41,406 nucleotides of DNA from Candidatus Omnitrophota bacterium (GCA_030695905.1 JAUYOL010000029.1:1-41406); one strand, 5' to 3'; shown: positions 16,073 through 23,549, counted from the stretch's first letter. The notes: generated by a model not told the origin, from the sequence alone. Numbers and translations are program-made.

Positions 16073-17536
16073 TTAAGCATATGATAAGGCAACATCGCTT
16101 TCCTTATTTAAAACCTTGGCATTATTCAAAATATGTAGTGCTGCAAGCCTACCTGAGAGACAAACCCTGGTTATGCCTGAACCATGTGGCGTCCAGTGCC
16201 CTACTAAAATCAGATTACTAAATGGAGTTAATTGAGGAATATTGTTTCCTAATGTTGATTCCCACCCATAAGCTGCACCTTTCGAATTTCCCGTATATCT
16301 TTCGATAGTTATTGGTGTTGCATTAGATCTGACTATGATCTCTTTATTTAACCCAGGGAAAAGAACCTCCATTTTTCTTAAAATTTCCGTTTCAATTTTT
16401 TCTCTATGATTACTCCAGAACTTAATATTTTTATAGGGAGCTAATGTCATTATGCAGATATTTTCCATTCCAGCCGGAGCTAGCGAACTATCTTTTGAGG
16501 ATGGGCTAGAAATCAAAAATCCTTGCTCTAAATTTACAGCCTTATCATTACGCAAATCAGAATAATAATTATTTATGTCGATAGTTCCACAATACCATAT
16601 TTTTCCTATATTTTTTTTAAGAATATTGGTTTTATTTGCCAACCCTAAATAAATCAAGAAAGCAGACAAAGATATGCTTAGCTTTTCCATCTTTTTTAAA
16701 TACTTCTTAGGCATATTTTCTTTATTCAGCAATTTATAAAATAAAGCATGAGGAGAACAGTTAGCAACTACTAATTTTGACTTGAACATAACTTTTTTAG
16801 CAGTTGTTGTCTCGCACATTTTGCTATCTTTTATTTTTACACTAACAACTTCATCGGATAATTTTAATTGTCCCCCATATTTAATAAATCTTTTTTTTAA
16901 CGCATCTGGAAAGCTTTGTATGCCTCCACGAGGATAATATCCACCATCAAGCACATATTCTTTATATAGAAGAATCGCAACAAATGCTGGTATTGTATCT
17001 GCTGGCATTCCTGCACTTCCTAAAAATAGACTTAATATATTTTTTATACTTTCGGATTTAAAATACTTATTAAGTAACTTCAGAAAAGTCATATTTTTCG
17101 TTTCATAGTACAGGGTGGAAAAAGAACTTTTTGTAATATAATTAAAAAAAAGCTTTACATTTTTTCGTTCATTTGGAAATGTAGTAGAAAAGCTATCGAT
17201 AGTATACTTAATATCTCTATCAATAGTTACACTTGACGATGACCCAATTACGATATCAGTTATTTCTGGTCTTTTAATATCTACAAATTCTGATAAATTA
17301 TGATCCAAAATAACCTTGCCTATGTTTCCATTTTCTGAGCAGCCCCCCAGAGAGAAAACTGCTGCATCGAATTTAAAACCTTTTTTTAAGAATGACGTGC
17401 AGCACCCTCCCACAAAATCATTCTTCTCTATAATCAATACTTTCATTCCTCCCTTTGCTAAATAGCAACCGCAAACTAGCCCACCTATGCCTGCCCCAAT
17501 TATAACTACATCATATTTATCGGAAAGTTTATTCAT
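16073..17536 (-). CDS. CrtI/retinol-saturase-like FAD-dependent oxidoreductase
   Basis: 487 residues. An N-terminal Rossmann dinucleotide-binding motif VVIIGAGIGGLVCG (Gly14, 16, 19) is followed by IIEKNDFVGGCC, and the C-terminal FAD motif region reads LVGHWTPHGSGITRVCLSGR. This pattern belongs to the phytoene desaturase / carotenoid isomerase / retinol saturase superfamily. No phytoene synthase or other carotenoid gene is in the window. Overlap by 8 bp with the ketosynthase gene suggests that it acts on the acyl chain made by this cluster, for example by desaturating, saturating or isomerising double bonds. That role is inference. The region is visibly more AT-rich than the housekeeping operon. 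Confidence 0.85.
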   Translation of the reverse strand: MNKLSDKYDVVIIGAGIGGLVCGCYLAKGGMKVLIIEKNDFVGGCCTSFLKKGFKFDAAVFSLGGCSENGNIGKVILDHNLSEFVDIKRPEITDIVIGSSSSVTIDRDIKYTIDSFSTTFPNERKNVKLFFNYITKSSFSTLYYETKNMTFLKLLNKYFKSESIKNILSLFLGSAGMPADTIPAFVAILLYKEYVLDGGYYPRGGIQSFPDALKKRFIKYGGQLKLSDEVVSVKIKDSKMCETTTAKKVMFKSKLVVANCSPHALFYKLLNKENMPKKYLKKMEKLSISLSAFLIYLGLANKTNILKKNIGKIWYCGTIDINNYYSDLRNDKAVNLEQGFLISSPSSKDSSLAPAGMENICIMTLAPYKNIKFWSNHREKIETEILRKMEVLFPGLNKEIIVRSNATPITIERYTGNSKGAAYGWESTLGNNIPQLTPFSNLILVGHWTPHGSGITRVCLSGRLAALHILNNAKVLNKESDVALSYA

Positions 17537-18740
17537 ATTTCCTTAACACCAAGCATGCGTTATTACCACCAAAAGCTAAGGAATTATTTAGCACACTTTT
17601 TAACTTTTTTGTTTTTGCCTTATTAGGAACACAATTGATGTCGCACTCTGGATCAGGCACATGTAAGTTAATGGTAGGGGGTACTATTTTGTCTCGCAAA
17701 GCTAAACAACACGCAATAGCTTCTAATGCGCTAGCGGCTCCCATTGTGTGGCCAAGCATAGACTTAATGGAACTTACCGATATTTTTTGAGCTTGCTCAC
17801 CAAATACTGTTTTTATAGCCTGGCACTCTGCCTTATCGTTCGATGGCGTACCTGTTCCATGGGCACTTACATAATCCACATCTTCAATTTTCACATTACT
17901 ATTCTTTATGGCTCGTTTCATTACTTTTATCATGCCTTCTACACTTGGTGAGGTCATATGATTTGCGTCGCAACTCAAACCATATCCCTTTATTTCGGCA
18001 TAAATGTTGGCATTTCTTTTTTTTGCAGAGTCAACGTCCTCTAAAAATAATACGCCTGCACCCTCACCCAGCATCATTCCCTTTCTATTTTTATCAAATG
18101 GTTGACACATGTCGGGTGCCATAGCAAATAGACGATTGAATCCTGTAAAAGCTATCCTTGAAAAAGGATCTGAACCACCAGCTATGACTAAATCTATGGC
18201 TCCGGTACGAATAAGATCAAAACCCTGTCCTATGGCGTAATTGCCTCCCGAGCAAGCCGTAGGAATGACAAGCGAGATACTGCTAAATCCGAAAAATCTT
18301 GCCACATTGTCTGAAATCGCATTGCCGGGATATTTAGACACGGTCAGCCCCCACACATCTTCTTCGCCTAGCGCCGTCCAATGCTTGTCTGCTTCTTCTA
18401 TCATGCCACCTTCACCCATTGTTGTCCCTAGCACTATAGCTATTTTTTTATTCTTATAATCTGACATGTTTAATTTAGCGTCTTGGAATGCCATCTTCGT
18501 AGCTGCTATAGCAAATTGAGATGCTCGGGCTATGCCTTTTAGCTTATTTTTTGGAATAAACTGTGTTGGGTCAAAATTCTTTACTTCACCGCCTTTGTGA
18601 ACAGGATAATCCGATGTATCGAATAACGTTATATCACTTATGCCGGACTTACCGGCTATAAGATTCCCCCAGAATTCGTCCTTGCCTATACCTATAGACG
18701 AAACAACACCTAAGCCTGTTACAACAACACGTCTTTTCAT
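17529..18740 (-). CDS. Beta-ketoacyl-ACP synthase, FabF/KS-alpha type, intact triad
   Basis: 403 residues. It is a condensing enzyme of the KAS I/II family that extends an acyl chain with malonyl-ACP. The Cys-His-His triad is intact: Cys163 (PTACSGGN), His294 (SAHGTGTPSND) and His331 (LGHTMGAAS). The start MKRRVVVTGLGVVSSIG is standard. It lies 2 bp after the ACP gene and overlaps the FAD oxidoreductase gene. The cluster also encodes a triad-less homologue (20833-22074), so this protein is probably the active KS-alpha partner of a KS/CLF-like heterodimer. A role as the primary FabF of the cell is less likely given the context, but cannot be excluded. Confidence 0.93.
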   Translation of the reverse strand: MKRRVVVTGLGVVSSIGIGKDEFWGNLIAGKSGISDITLFDTSDYPVHKGGEVKNFDPTQFIPKNKLKGIARASQFAIAATKMAFQDAKLNMSDYKNKKIAIVLGTTMGEGGMIEEADKHWTALGEEDVWGLTVSKYPGNAISDNVARFFGFSSISLVIPTACSGGNYAIGQGFDLIRTGAIDLVIAGGSDPFSRIAFTGFNRLFAMAPDMCQPFDKNRKGMMLGEGAGVLFLEDVDSAKKRNANIYAEIKGYGLSCDANHMTSPSVEGMIKVMKRAIKNSNVKIEDVDYVSAHGTGTPSNDKAECQAIKTVFGEQAQKISVSSIKSMLGHTMGAASALEAIACCLALRDKIVPPTINLHVPDPECDINCVPNKAKTKKLKSVLNNSLAFGGNNACLVLRKYE

Positions 18741-18742
18741 AT

Positions 18743-18997
18743 TTATTTTTTTAAGAACTCTTTTACAATTTCAATAGTTTTGTTCAAAGTAGTAACTTTG
18801 GTCAAATTTTCTTCAGGTATTCTCAATTTATATTTCTTTTCGATAGAAGCTAATATTTCCAACGCCATCATTGAATCCATACCCAAATCTTCTACAAAAT
18901 TAGCATCTGGCGTTATTTTATCCGGCTCTATCTCAACTATTTCTGCTATGATATCCCTGATCTCAATCTCCAATTTTTTATTCTCTATTACGGGCAT
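18743..18997 (-). CDS. Acyl carrier protein of the accessory cluster
   Basis: 84 residues. The phosphopantetheine attachment motif is LGMDSMMALEIL with Ser42 as the acceptor, and an acidic helix precedes it (DANFVED). The standard DSL is DSM here, as in many specialised carrier proteins. It follows the ketoreductase gene directly (TAA then ATG) and precedes the ketosynthase by 2 bp. It would carry the growing chain for the cluster's enzymes. A phosphopantetheinyl transferase is not encoded in the window. Confidence 0.93.
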   Translation of the reverse strand: MPVIENKKLEIEIRDIIAEIVEIEPDKITPDANFVEDLGMDSMMALEILASIEKKYKLRIPEENLTKVTTLNKTIEIVKEFLKK

Positions 18998-19735
18998 TTA
19001 TATCGCTAAGCCTCCATCTACCTTTAAGACCTGCCCATTGATATAACTTGATTTTTCACTTGCCAGAAAAGTGGCAACCTTTGCCACCTCTTCCGGCTTT
19101 CCAAATCTGCCAAATGGGATCATCTTCAATAATTCGTCTTTTTGTTTTAAATCTTTTGTCATATCAGTATCGATAAAACCGGGTGCAATAGCATTCACCC
19201 TTATGCCGTACGGCCCAACTTCCTTTGCCAAAGATTTTGTGAGTCCTATCTCACCTGCTTTTGCGGCTGAGTAATTAGCCTGCCGAGGCATACCAACTAC
19301 GCCTGATACAGAAGATATATTCACAATGACTCCGCTCTTCTGTTTCAACATTGAGACAATACAGGCTTTTGACATATTAAAATATCCGGTAAGATTAGTA
19401 TTTATAACGTCAAGCCATTCGGATGGGTCCATCATCATTAACGCCTTATCTTTTGTTATGCCGGCATTATTCACTAGAATGTCTACCTTGCCAAACTTAT
19501 TTATTGTCTCTTCAACTGTTCTTTTTGCTTCCTCGTACAATCTTACGTCGGCTTTAATTGCTTCGGCCTCGCCTTTAAGCTCTTTTATCTCATCTAACAT
19601 TATCCCTGCAGATTCATCGCTCTTTAGATATGTAAATAATACTTTCGCGCCGTTTTGAATTAACTCAAAAACTATTGCCCTTCCTATGCCACGGGTTCCA
19701 CCTGTAACAATCGCAACTTTATCTTTAAGCAGCAT
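18998..19735 (-). CDS. 3-oxoacyl-ACP reductase, FabG-type SDR
   Basis: 245 residues from the chosen ATG. It is a classical short-chain dehydrogenase: NADP-binding TGGTRGIG (residues 11-18), NNAG, the catalytic Ser in NISSVSG and the YSAAKAG Tyr-x-x-x-Lys. It would reduce the beta-keto group on the ACP-bound intermediate. The frame extends to an ATG nine codons upstream (19762), but the N-terminus MLLKDKVAIVTGG at 19735 fits the family. It overlaps the acyl-ACP-reductase-like gene by 11 bp. No dehydratase (FabZ/FabA) accompanies it in this cluster. Confidence 0.93.
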   Translation of the reverse strand: MLLKDKVAIVTGGTRGIGRAIVFELIQNGAKVLFTYLKSDESAGIMLDEIKELKGEAEAIKADVRLYEEAKRTVEETINKFGKVDILVNNAGITKDKALMMMDPSEWLDVINTNLTGYFNMSKACIVSMLKQKSGVIVNISSVSGVVGMPRQANYSAAKAGEIGLTKSLAKEVGPYGIRVNAIAPGFIDTDMTKDLKQKDELLKMIPFGRFGKPEEVAKVATFLASEKSSYINGQVLKVDGGLAI

Positions 19736-20840
19736 ATGCTTTTTCTCTATTCCTTTCCGCATTCTTTCGTATATTATCTATGTCCTCATTGCTGTAAAAT
19801 TTATAGCCGCAGAAATAATCTGCAAGAGTTACTCCATGCTTTGATGCCAACCTTTTAATTTCCTCAATCTTCCCTTCCGTTATATTGCCGCGCCCCAAAG
19901 AAAACGACTCAAATCTGTTTTCAAAAGTCAGCATTGCTGTTTCTGATATACATCCGTAGACACTTTGATTTGGCAATAGCTTAGCAGTAGTCTTATTTAC
20001 AAAATCTTCGGGATAAGGAAACTTCGCTAACCCACCTTCAAATACAAATACATCATTTCTCAAATAAGCCACTTCTTTCGCAATATTAGCCGGAATGGCA
20101 ACATCGCAAACTATTGCGCCGGGCTTTAAATTCATAGGATCTATAATTGTTGTCAACGCGCTAGTGGCGGTTAAAACAATATCTGCATCCTTAACCGCAT
20201 CTTTTGTATATTTAAAAACTTGTGCACGCGCTCCCCCTGCACTTGTAATTGAATTTGCGAAGTCTTCGAGTTTTTTCTCATTGCGAGCGGCCATGTTAAG
20301 GCTTTTTACCTTTTTTGCAAGTATCATTGTACATATCGAACCAATATCGCCCGTTGCCCCAATAACTGCGACCGTAGCATCTTTCAAAGATAACCCCATA
20401 AATGAGGCTGCCTTGTATATACCTTCAAGGGCAAGTGCTGCTGTAAAAGTATTTCCGCTTGTTAATGGAACTGACACACGCCTTGAAAGAACTTCGCCCT
20501 CATTGCCAACAACTGACGTAAATGCCCCCAGGCCGACTATTTTAGCACCTTTTTTTTCGCAAAATTGAATCCCTTTTTCTATTAAATTTAGTACTTTTTC
20601 TTCACCAAGATACGCTATTTGGATAGGTAGGAGAGGCACTGCTGCCACGTCTGCACCTATCACAATATTCGAAGCAGACCTAATCCTATCAATGGATGTT
20701 AATTTGCGAGGTGGTAATTTTTCAGATATATTTTTTGCGATCCTCTGAGGCAATATTCTGGCTATTTTACCCCAAAAACCAAAATAATCATAAAAAGTTG
20801 CCATATCAATCGGATGAATTATAAACCCAAATCTATTCAT
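19725..20840 (-). CDS. Homologue of cyanobacterial long-chain acyl-ACP reductase (AAR)
   Basis: 371 residues. It resembles the cyanobacterial acyl-ACP reductase, which turns acyl-ACP into a fatty aldehyde with NADPH. Matching segments in order are IVGLGAFTSVVGNEGE (family ALGGFTSI...), LTSGNTFTAA, ATVAVIGATGDIGS (nucleotide loop, 161-168), MAARNEKKLE, VYGCISETAMLTFE and GNITEGKIEEI. Cys297 in YGCISE aligns with the cysteine that forms the acyl-thioester in the cyanobacterial enzyme. It overlaps its neighbours by 8 and 11 bp. No aldehyde-deformylating oxygenase is in the window, so the fate of the aldehyde is open. The alignment is from memory; a profile search would settle it. Confidence 0.8.
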   Translation of the reverse strand: MNRFGFIIHPIDMATFYDYFGFWGKIARILPQRIAKNISEKLPPRKLTSIDRIRSASNIVIGADVAAVPLLPIQIAYLGEEKVLNLIEKGIQFCEKKGAKIVGLGAFTSVVGNEGEVLSRRVSVPLTSGNTFTAALALEGIYKAASFMGLSLKDATVAVIGATGDIGSICTMILAKKVKSLNMAARNEKKLEDFANSITSAGGARAQVFKYTKDAVKDADIVLTATSALTTIIDPMNLKPGAIVCDVAIPANIAKEVAYLRNDVFVFEGGLAKFPYPEDFVNKTTAKLLPNQSVYGCISETAMLTFENRFESFSLGRGNITEGKIEEIKRLASKHGVTLADYFCGYKFYSNEDIDNIRKNAERNREKAYAA

Positions 20841-22074
20841 ACACCCCCACCGTTAACGTTGAGTTTGAACCGGTAGGGCTGAAGGAATTGACCAGCACAT
20901 TCTTCACCCTGTTTTCCTGCGACTTGTTCGGCACATAATCGAGATCGCAGCGCTTGTCCGGCTGAATATAGTTGATTGTCGGAGGAATGAAACCTTCCTC
21001 AAATACACCTAATGAAGCGGCAAGATTAAGCCCGCCTGAAGCTGAAAAGCTTTCACCTATCATCGATTTGATAGAGCTTATCGGTATTAACTTGGCCCTA
21101 CTGCCAAAAACATTCTTCACCGCGTTTGTCTCCATATAATCGCAGTCGAGAGTTGAATTGCCACTACCGCTGATATAGCCTATATCGCTCGTGCTTATCT
21201 TTGCGTCATCAAGACAATTTTTAATAGCTTCCGTAGCGCCTTCTGCTTTAGGACTATAGATATTCCTGCTCTTCGGATCAAAGCATGTGCCATAACCCAG
21301 GATCTCGGCATATATCTTGGCTCCCCGCGCTTTCGCATGTTCCAGCTCCTCTAATACTACTATAGAGGCGCCTTCGCCGAACATTATGCCGTTCCTGCGC
21401 TTATCATAAGGACAGTTGACCTCGATCTTACCTGGGCGGGAACCGGCCAGATGGCCTATCTTATGAAAACCTTTATATGTCTGCTCGCACATCTCTTCGA
21501 CTCCGCCTGCAAGCACTACCTTATAATCATATAGCTCGAGCATATTCATAGCGTAATAGATAGCGTCTATACTTGAGCAAAATCCTGTCGAGATAGTGCT
21601 GCTGAACCCCTGTATGTTGAACCTTATATTAGTATGGCTTGCGGGTGAATTCATGACTGTATTAGAGAAGAGCGCTGGATTGACCGAACGCGGCCCGTTG
21701 CGTAAAGCTTCTTTATCAAATTCGCTTATGGACCAGACCGAACCCATCGTAGAACCCAGCGACACGCCAAATTCATCCGTCTCGGCCTCTGTAAGCGGAT
21801 ACTTTATACCGGCGTCATCGAGAGCAAGCTGTGCCGCGCAAAGCGTCAGTTTGGTCGTTCTATCCAGATTACGCAATCCTTTAACTCCCAAAATCTCCTC
21901 CGGTTTAAAATCGCTTATCTCTCCGCCCATCCGTGTCCTGCATGTAGAAATATCAAATAACGTTATCGGCTTCATCCCGGACCGGCCCTCTTTTAGCCCG
22001 TCCCAAAATATTCTCTTACCTATTCCCGTCGAGGCAAGCACGCCTAAGCCCGTAATTACTATACGCCTATCCAT
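20833..22074 (-). CDS. KAS-family protein lacking the catalytic triad (chain-length-factor-like)
   Basis: 413 residues with the overall KAS II fold signature (MDRRIVITGLGVLASTGIGK at the start, ASIVVLEELEHAKARGAKIYAE, SSIKSMIGES). Aligned without gaps to the intact ketosynthase of the cluster, the catalytic Cys position is Phe165 (TGFCSSIDAI, with Cys166 next to it), the first His is Ser304 (GSGNSTLD in place of AHGTGTP) and the second His is Glu341 (IGES in place of LGHT). Loss of all three points to a KS-beta/CLF-like partner, not a condensing enzyme. It is the first gene of the cluster. I see no good ribosome-binding site; a small palindrome TTGTC-G-GACAA (22092-22102) lies just upstream. 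Confidence 0.85.
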   Translation of the reverse strand: MDRRIVITGLGVLASTGIGKRIFWDGLKEGRSGMKPITLFDISTCRTRMGGEISDFKPEEILGVKGLRNLDRTTKLTLCAAQLALDDAGIKYPLTEAETDEFGVSLGSTMGSVWSISEFDKEALRNGPRSVNPALFSNTVMNSPASHTNIRFNIQGFSSTISTGFCSSIDAIYYAMNMLELYDYKVVLAGGVEEMCEQTYKGFHKIGHLAGSRPGKIEVNCPYDKRRNGIMFGEGASIVVLEELEHAKARGAKIYAEILGYGTCFDPKSRNIYSPKAEGATEAIKNCLDDAKISTSDIGYISGSGNSTLDCDYMETNAVKNVFGSRAKLIPISSIKSMIGESFSASGGLNLAASLGVFEEGFIPPTINYIQPDKRCDLDYVPNKSQENRVKNVLVNSFSPTGSNSTLTVGVYE

Positions 22075-22115
22075 AATATGTCACACACAATTTGTCGGAC
22101 AATTTGAAAGACAAC

Positions 22116-22146
22116 AAAAAACCCCGCATTTTTATAAAATGCGAGG
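22116..22146 (-). terminator. Intrinsic terminator of the HTH gene
   Basis: On the minus strand an 11-bp stem CCTCGCATTTT / AAAATGCGGGG (one T-G pair) with a 3-nt loop is followed by six T. It begins 2 bp after the HTH stop codon. It separates the HTH gene from the lipid cluster, which must therefore have its own start between 22075 and about 22115. Confidence 0.9.
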
Positions 22147-22147
22147 C

Positions 22148-22342
22148 TTACTTACTCCCGTTATTCTCTCTTGCTTCCTGTTCAGAGATCCATCTGTCGA
22201 TGGTCGACTTCTTGAATCGCCAGTTGGCCCCTACCTTAAAACAAGGAAGCTTGCCTGCCTTTGCGTGCTTATATATAGTAACAGGCTTCATCCTTAAGTA
22301 CGTGGCCACTTCCTGAACCGTGAAGACATTATCTTCTGGCAT
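22148..22342 (-). CDS. Small excisionase/MerR-type HTH DNA-binding protein
   Basis: 64 residues forming a single winged-helix HTH of the HTH_17 / excisionase type: VFTVQEVATYLRMKPVTIYK, then AGKLPCFKVGANWRFKKSTI and DRWISEQE. Such proteins act as small regulators or excision factors. An AGGTGG ribosome-binding site lies before the ATG. The gene is monocistronic, with a promoter at 22449-22476 and a terminator at 22116-22146. It could control the lipid cluster just downstream, or itself via the hairpin at 22396-22421; both are inferences. No integrase is nearby. Confidence 0.85.
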   Translation of the reverse strand: MPEDNVFTVQEVATYLRMKPVTIYKHAKAGKLPCFKVGANWRFKKSTIDRWISEQEARENNGSK

Positions 22343-22395
22343 GTGTATCCACCACCTTTTGATACTAGTTATACTCTTTTGGTATAGACTAATAT

Positions 22396-22421
22396 GCTTT
22401 TATACAGCTTTGTATAAAAGC
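22396..22421. repeat. Inverted repeat in the leader of the HTH gene
   Basis: GCTTTTATACA (22396-22406) and TGTATAAAAGC (22411-22421) are perfect 11-bp arms around a 4-nt centre. It lies between the promoter and the ATG of the HTH gene, so it could be an operator for autoregulation or an mRNA hairpin. Confidence 0.75.
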
Positions 22422-22448
22422 GTACCCCTTTTTATAGAGGCGTAGTAC

Positions 22449-22476
22449 AGTATACCTGATGTTTTGAATTTGTCAA
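22449..22476 (-). promoter_or_regulatory. Sigma-70-type promoter of the HTH gene
   Basis: On the minus strand TTGACA (22471-22476) and TATACT (22449-22454) are separated by 16 bp. The predicted transcript starts about 100 nt upstream of the HTH ATG and includes the inverted repeat at 22396-22421. Confidence 0.82.
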
Positions 22477-22514
22477 GTGTTAGGAACTGAATTTTCGGGA
22501 TTTTAGCGGGTAAA

Positions 22515-22795
22515 TTAGGGATGTGGAGTAATTGCAAAGACAACAATCTCACCCTGCGTTTCCCCATAATAGAAGAAAATACGGTAAGCTGCCGGGGTAT
22601 TTTGCTCGGCATATGCCTCGAAAACTTTTTCTCCTCCTGGACCGCACAGAGAAGTGTATGGGTGAGTTTGTAGGCCTGGATGCCGCGGATTGGCCACGAG
22701 GTACTTTAAGGCTTTAGAAACTGCCTTAAAGCGTTTCTCTGAATGAGCGGATTCTTTAAGCTCTTTTAAGTTTTTCTTTGCTTTAACGAAAATTA
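22515..22795 (-). pseudogene. RelE-like toxin remnant, 5' end lost at the transposase element
   Basis: Read on the minus strand, the frame gives IFVKAKKNLKELKESAHSEK, then ALKYLVANPRHPGLQTHPYT, KVFEAYAEQNTPAAYRIFFY and a C-terminus VVFAITPHP before TAA. The N-P-R-H-P-G-L-x-T-H and N-T-P-A-A-Y-R segments match a RelE/ParE-superfamily group of ribonuclease-type toxins. No ATG opens the frame: about the first ten residues appear to be replaced by the inverted repeat of the transposase element at 22796. A GTG at 22695-22697 leaves a 60-residue frame, which would lack the first half of the fold. No antitoxin gene is seen on either side. It is probably inactive. Confidence 0.65.
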
Positions 22796-22812
22796 GGGAC
22801 AGACACCTATTT
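22796..22812. repeat. Left inverted repeat of the transposase element
   Basis: GGGACAGACACCTATTT, an exact reverse complement of 23533-23549. It lies between the RelE-like remnant and the transposase stop codon. Confidence 0.9.
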
Positions 22813-22816
22813 CTAG

Positions 22817-23494
22817 TTACTTAGCTGTTCTCTTTGGCCTTCCTACCGGCAATGCATGTAGCTTCTTATCAAAGGTTTTCTCAAGTTTCTGAATGAAAGA
22901 TACCCCTCCTAGCGGTCTACCTGTCATGGTATATTTACGAATAACAGCCACTTCATCCGGTTCATCGCTTTCCCCTATTAACTTTTCCCACTCCTTTTGT
23001 TTAACGTCGATATACTTGAATAAAGCGCTTGTATCGATAATATCATTATGCGAAACATCGGTATGGCTTCTGGCGCTTGACCAGCTATAATCAGCTGGGT
23101 TTTTCACTATCTTTACCCTGACAGGGTTACGCTCTACATATCTGGCTGTGGCGATAAGATGCCTTTCGTCAAGAACGCACGAATAGAACCTTCCTTGCCA
23201 GAGATGCCCGCAAGCCTTTATTTTCTTATTAAAATATTGAGAATATCTTGTATGCGCTATTCGGAATGTATTTGCCAGAGAATCCTCGCTCTCTGGTATC
23301 GCTATGAAATGGACATGATTATTCATAAGGCAATAGCTTAAAATAGTAAGGTGGAATTTTTTGCTATAGAGGGCAACGAGTTCAAGATATTCCCTACTAT
23401 CGGCATCATCATTAAACACGATCTGCCGATAATTGCCCCGCTGAGTTATATGATGAGGGTAATCCGGAACTACTAACCGTGCTATACGTGGCAT
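22817..23494 (-). CDS. REP-associated tyrosine transposase (Y1, IS200-like)
   Basis: 225 residues. It begins MPRIARLVVPDYPHHITQRG, the standard opening of this family. The HUH motif is NNHVHFI (His60, His62), and the probable nucleophile is Tyr119 in ATARYVERNPV. The segment GHLWQGRFYSCVLDE is also typical. Such enzymes nick and rejoin single-stranded DNA at hairpin-forming repeats and are held to have spread REP sequences. The C-terminus ends in a basic VGRPKRTAK tail. The gene appears complete and lies inside the 17-bp inverted repeats. Confidence 0.92.
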   Translation of the reverse strand: MPRIARLVVPDYPHHITQRGNYRQIVFNDDADSREYLELVALYSKKFHLTILSYCLMNNHVHFIAIPESEDSLANTFRIAHTRYSQYFNKKIKACGHLWQGRFYSCVLDERHLIATARYVERNPVRVKIVKNPADYSWSSARSHTDVSHNDIIDTSALFKYIDVKQKEWEKLIGESDEPDEVAVIRKYTMTGRPLGGVSFIQKLEKTFDKKLHALPVGRPKRTAK

Positions 23495-23532
23495 AGGGCA
23501 ATACTACTACTAAGAATTTGATATGTCAATAA

Positions 23533-23549
23533 AAATAGGTGTCTGTCCC
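23533..23549. repeat. Right inverted repeat of the transposase element
   Basis: AAATAGGTGTCTGTCCC, an exact reverse complement of 22796-22812. Its extended form (from 23531) is also similar to the element inside recG at 9861-9880. Confidence 0.9.

Larger units (their letters stand above)
22796..23549 (-). mobile_element. IS200-like / REP-associated transposase element (754 bp)
   Basis: A single transposase gene is bracketed by perfect 17-bp inverted repeats: GGGACAGACACCTATTT at 22796-22812 and its reverse complement at 23533-23549. Similarity continues imperfectly outside (AAATTAG against AAATAGG). No target-site duplication is visible, which fits a Y1 HUH transposase that moves single-stranded DNA. 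The left end abuts the RelE-like remnant. Confidence 0.75.

Noticed and set aside
16073-22074. Assignment of the cluster to ladderane or carotenoid synthesis
   Set aside because: A CrtI-like enzyme with FAS genes recalls both, but phytoene synthase, radical SAM and other expected genes are missing in the window. The product is left open.
22515-22697. 60-codon minus-strand frame starting at GTG as a complete small gene
   Set aside because: The frame continues upstream without a stop into RelE-like sequence, so the GTG is internal and the gene is truncated.
22796-23549. Target-site duplication around the transposase element
   Set aside because: The bases outside the two inverted repeats (AATTA and CTATT) are not a direct repeat; single-stranded Y1 transposition would not create one.
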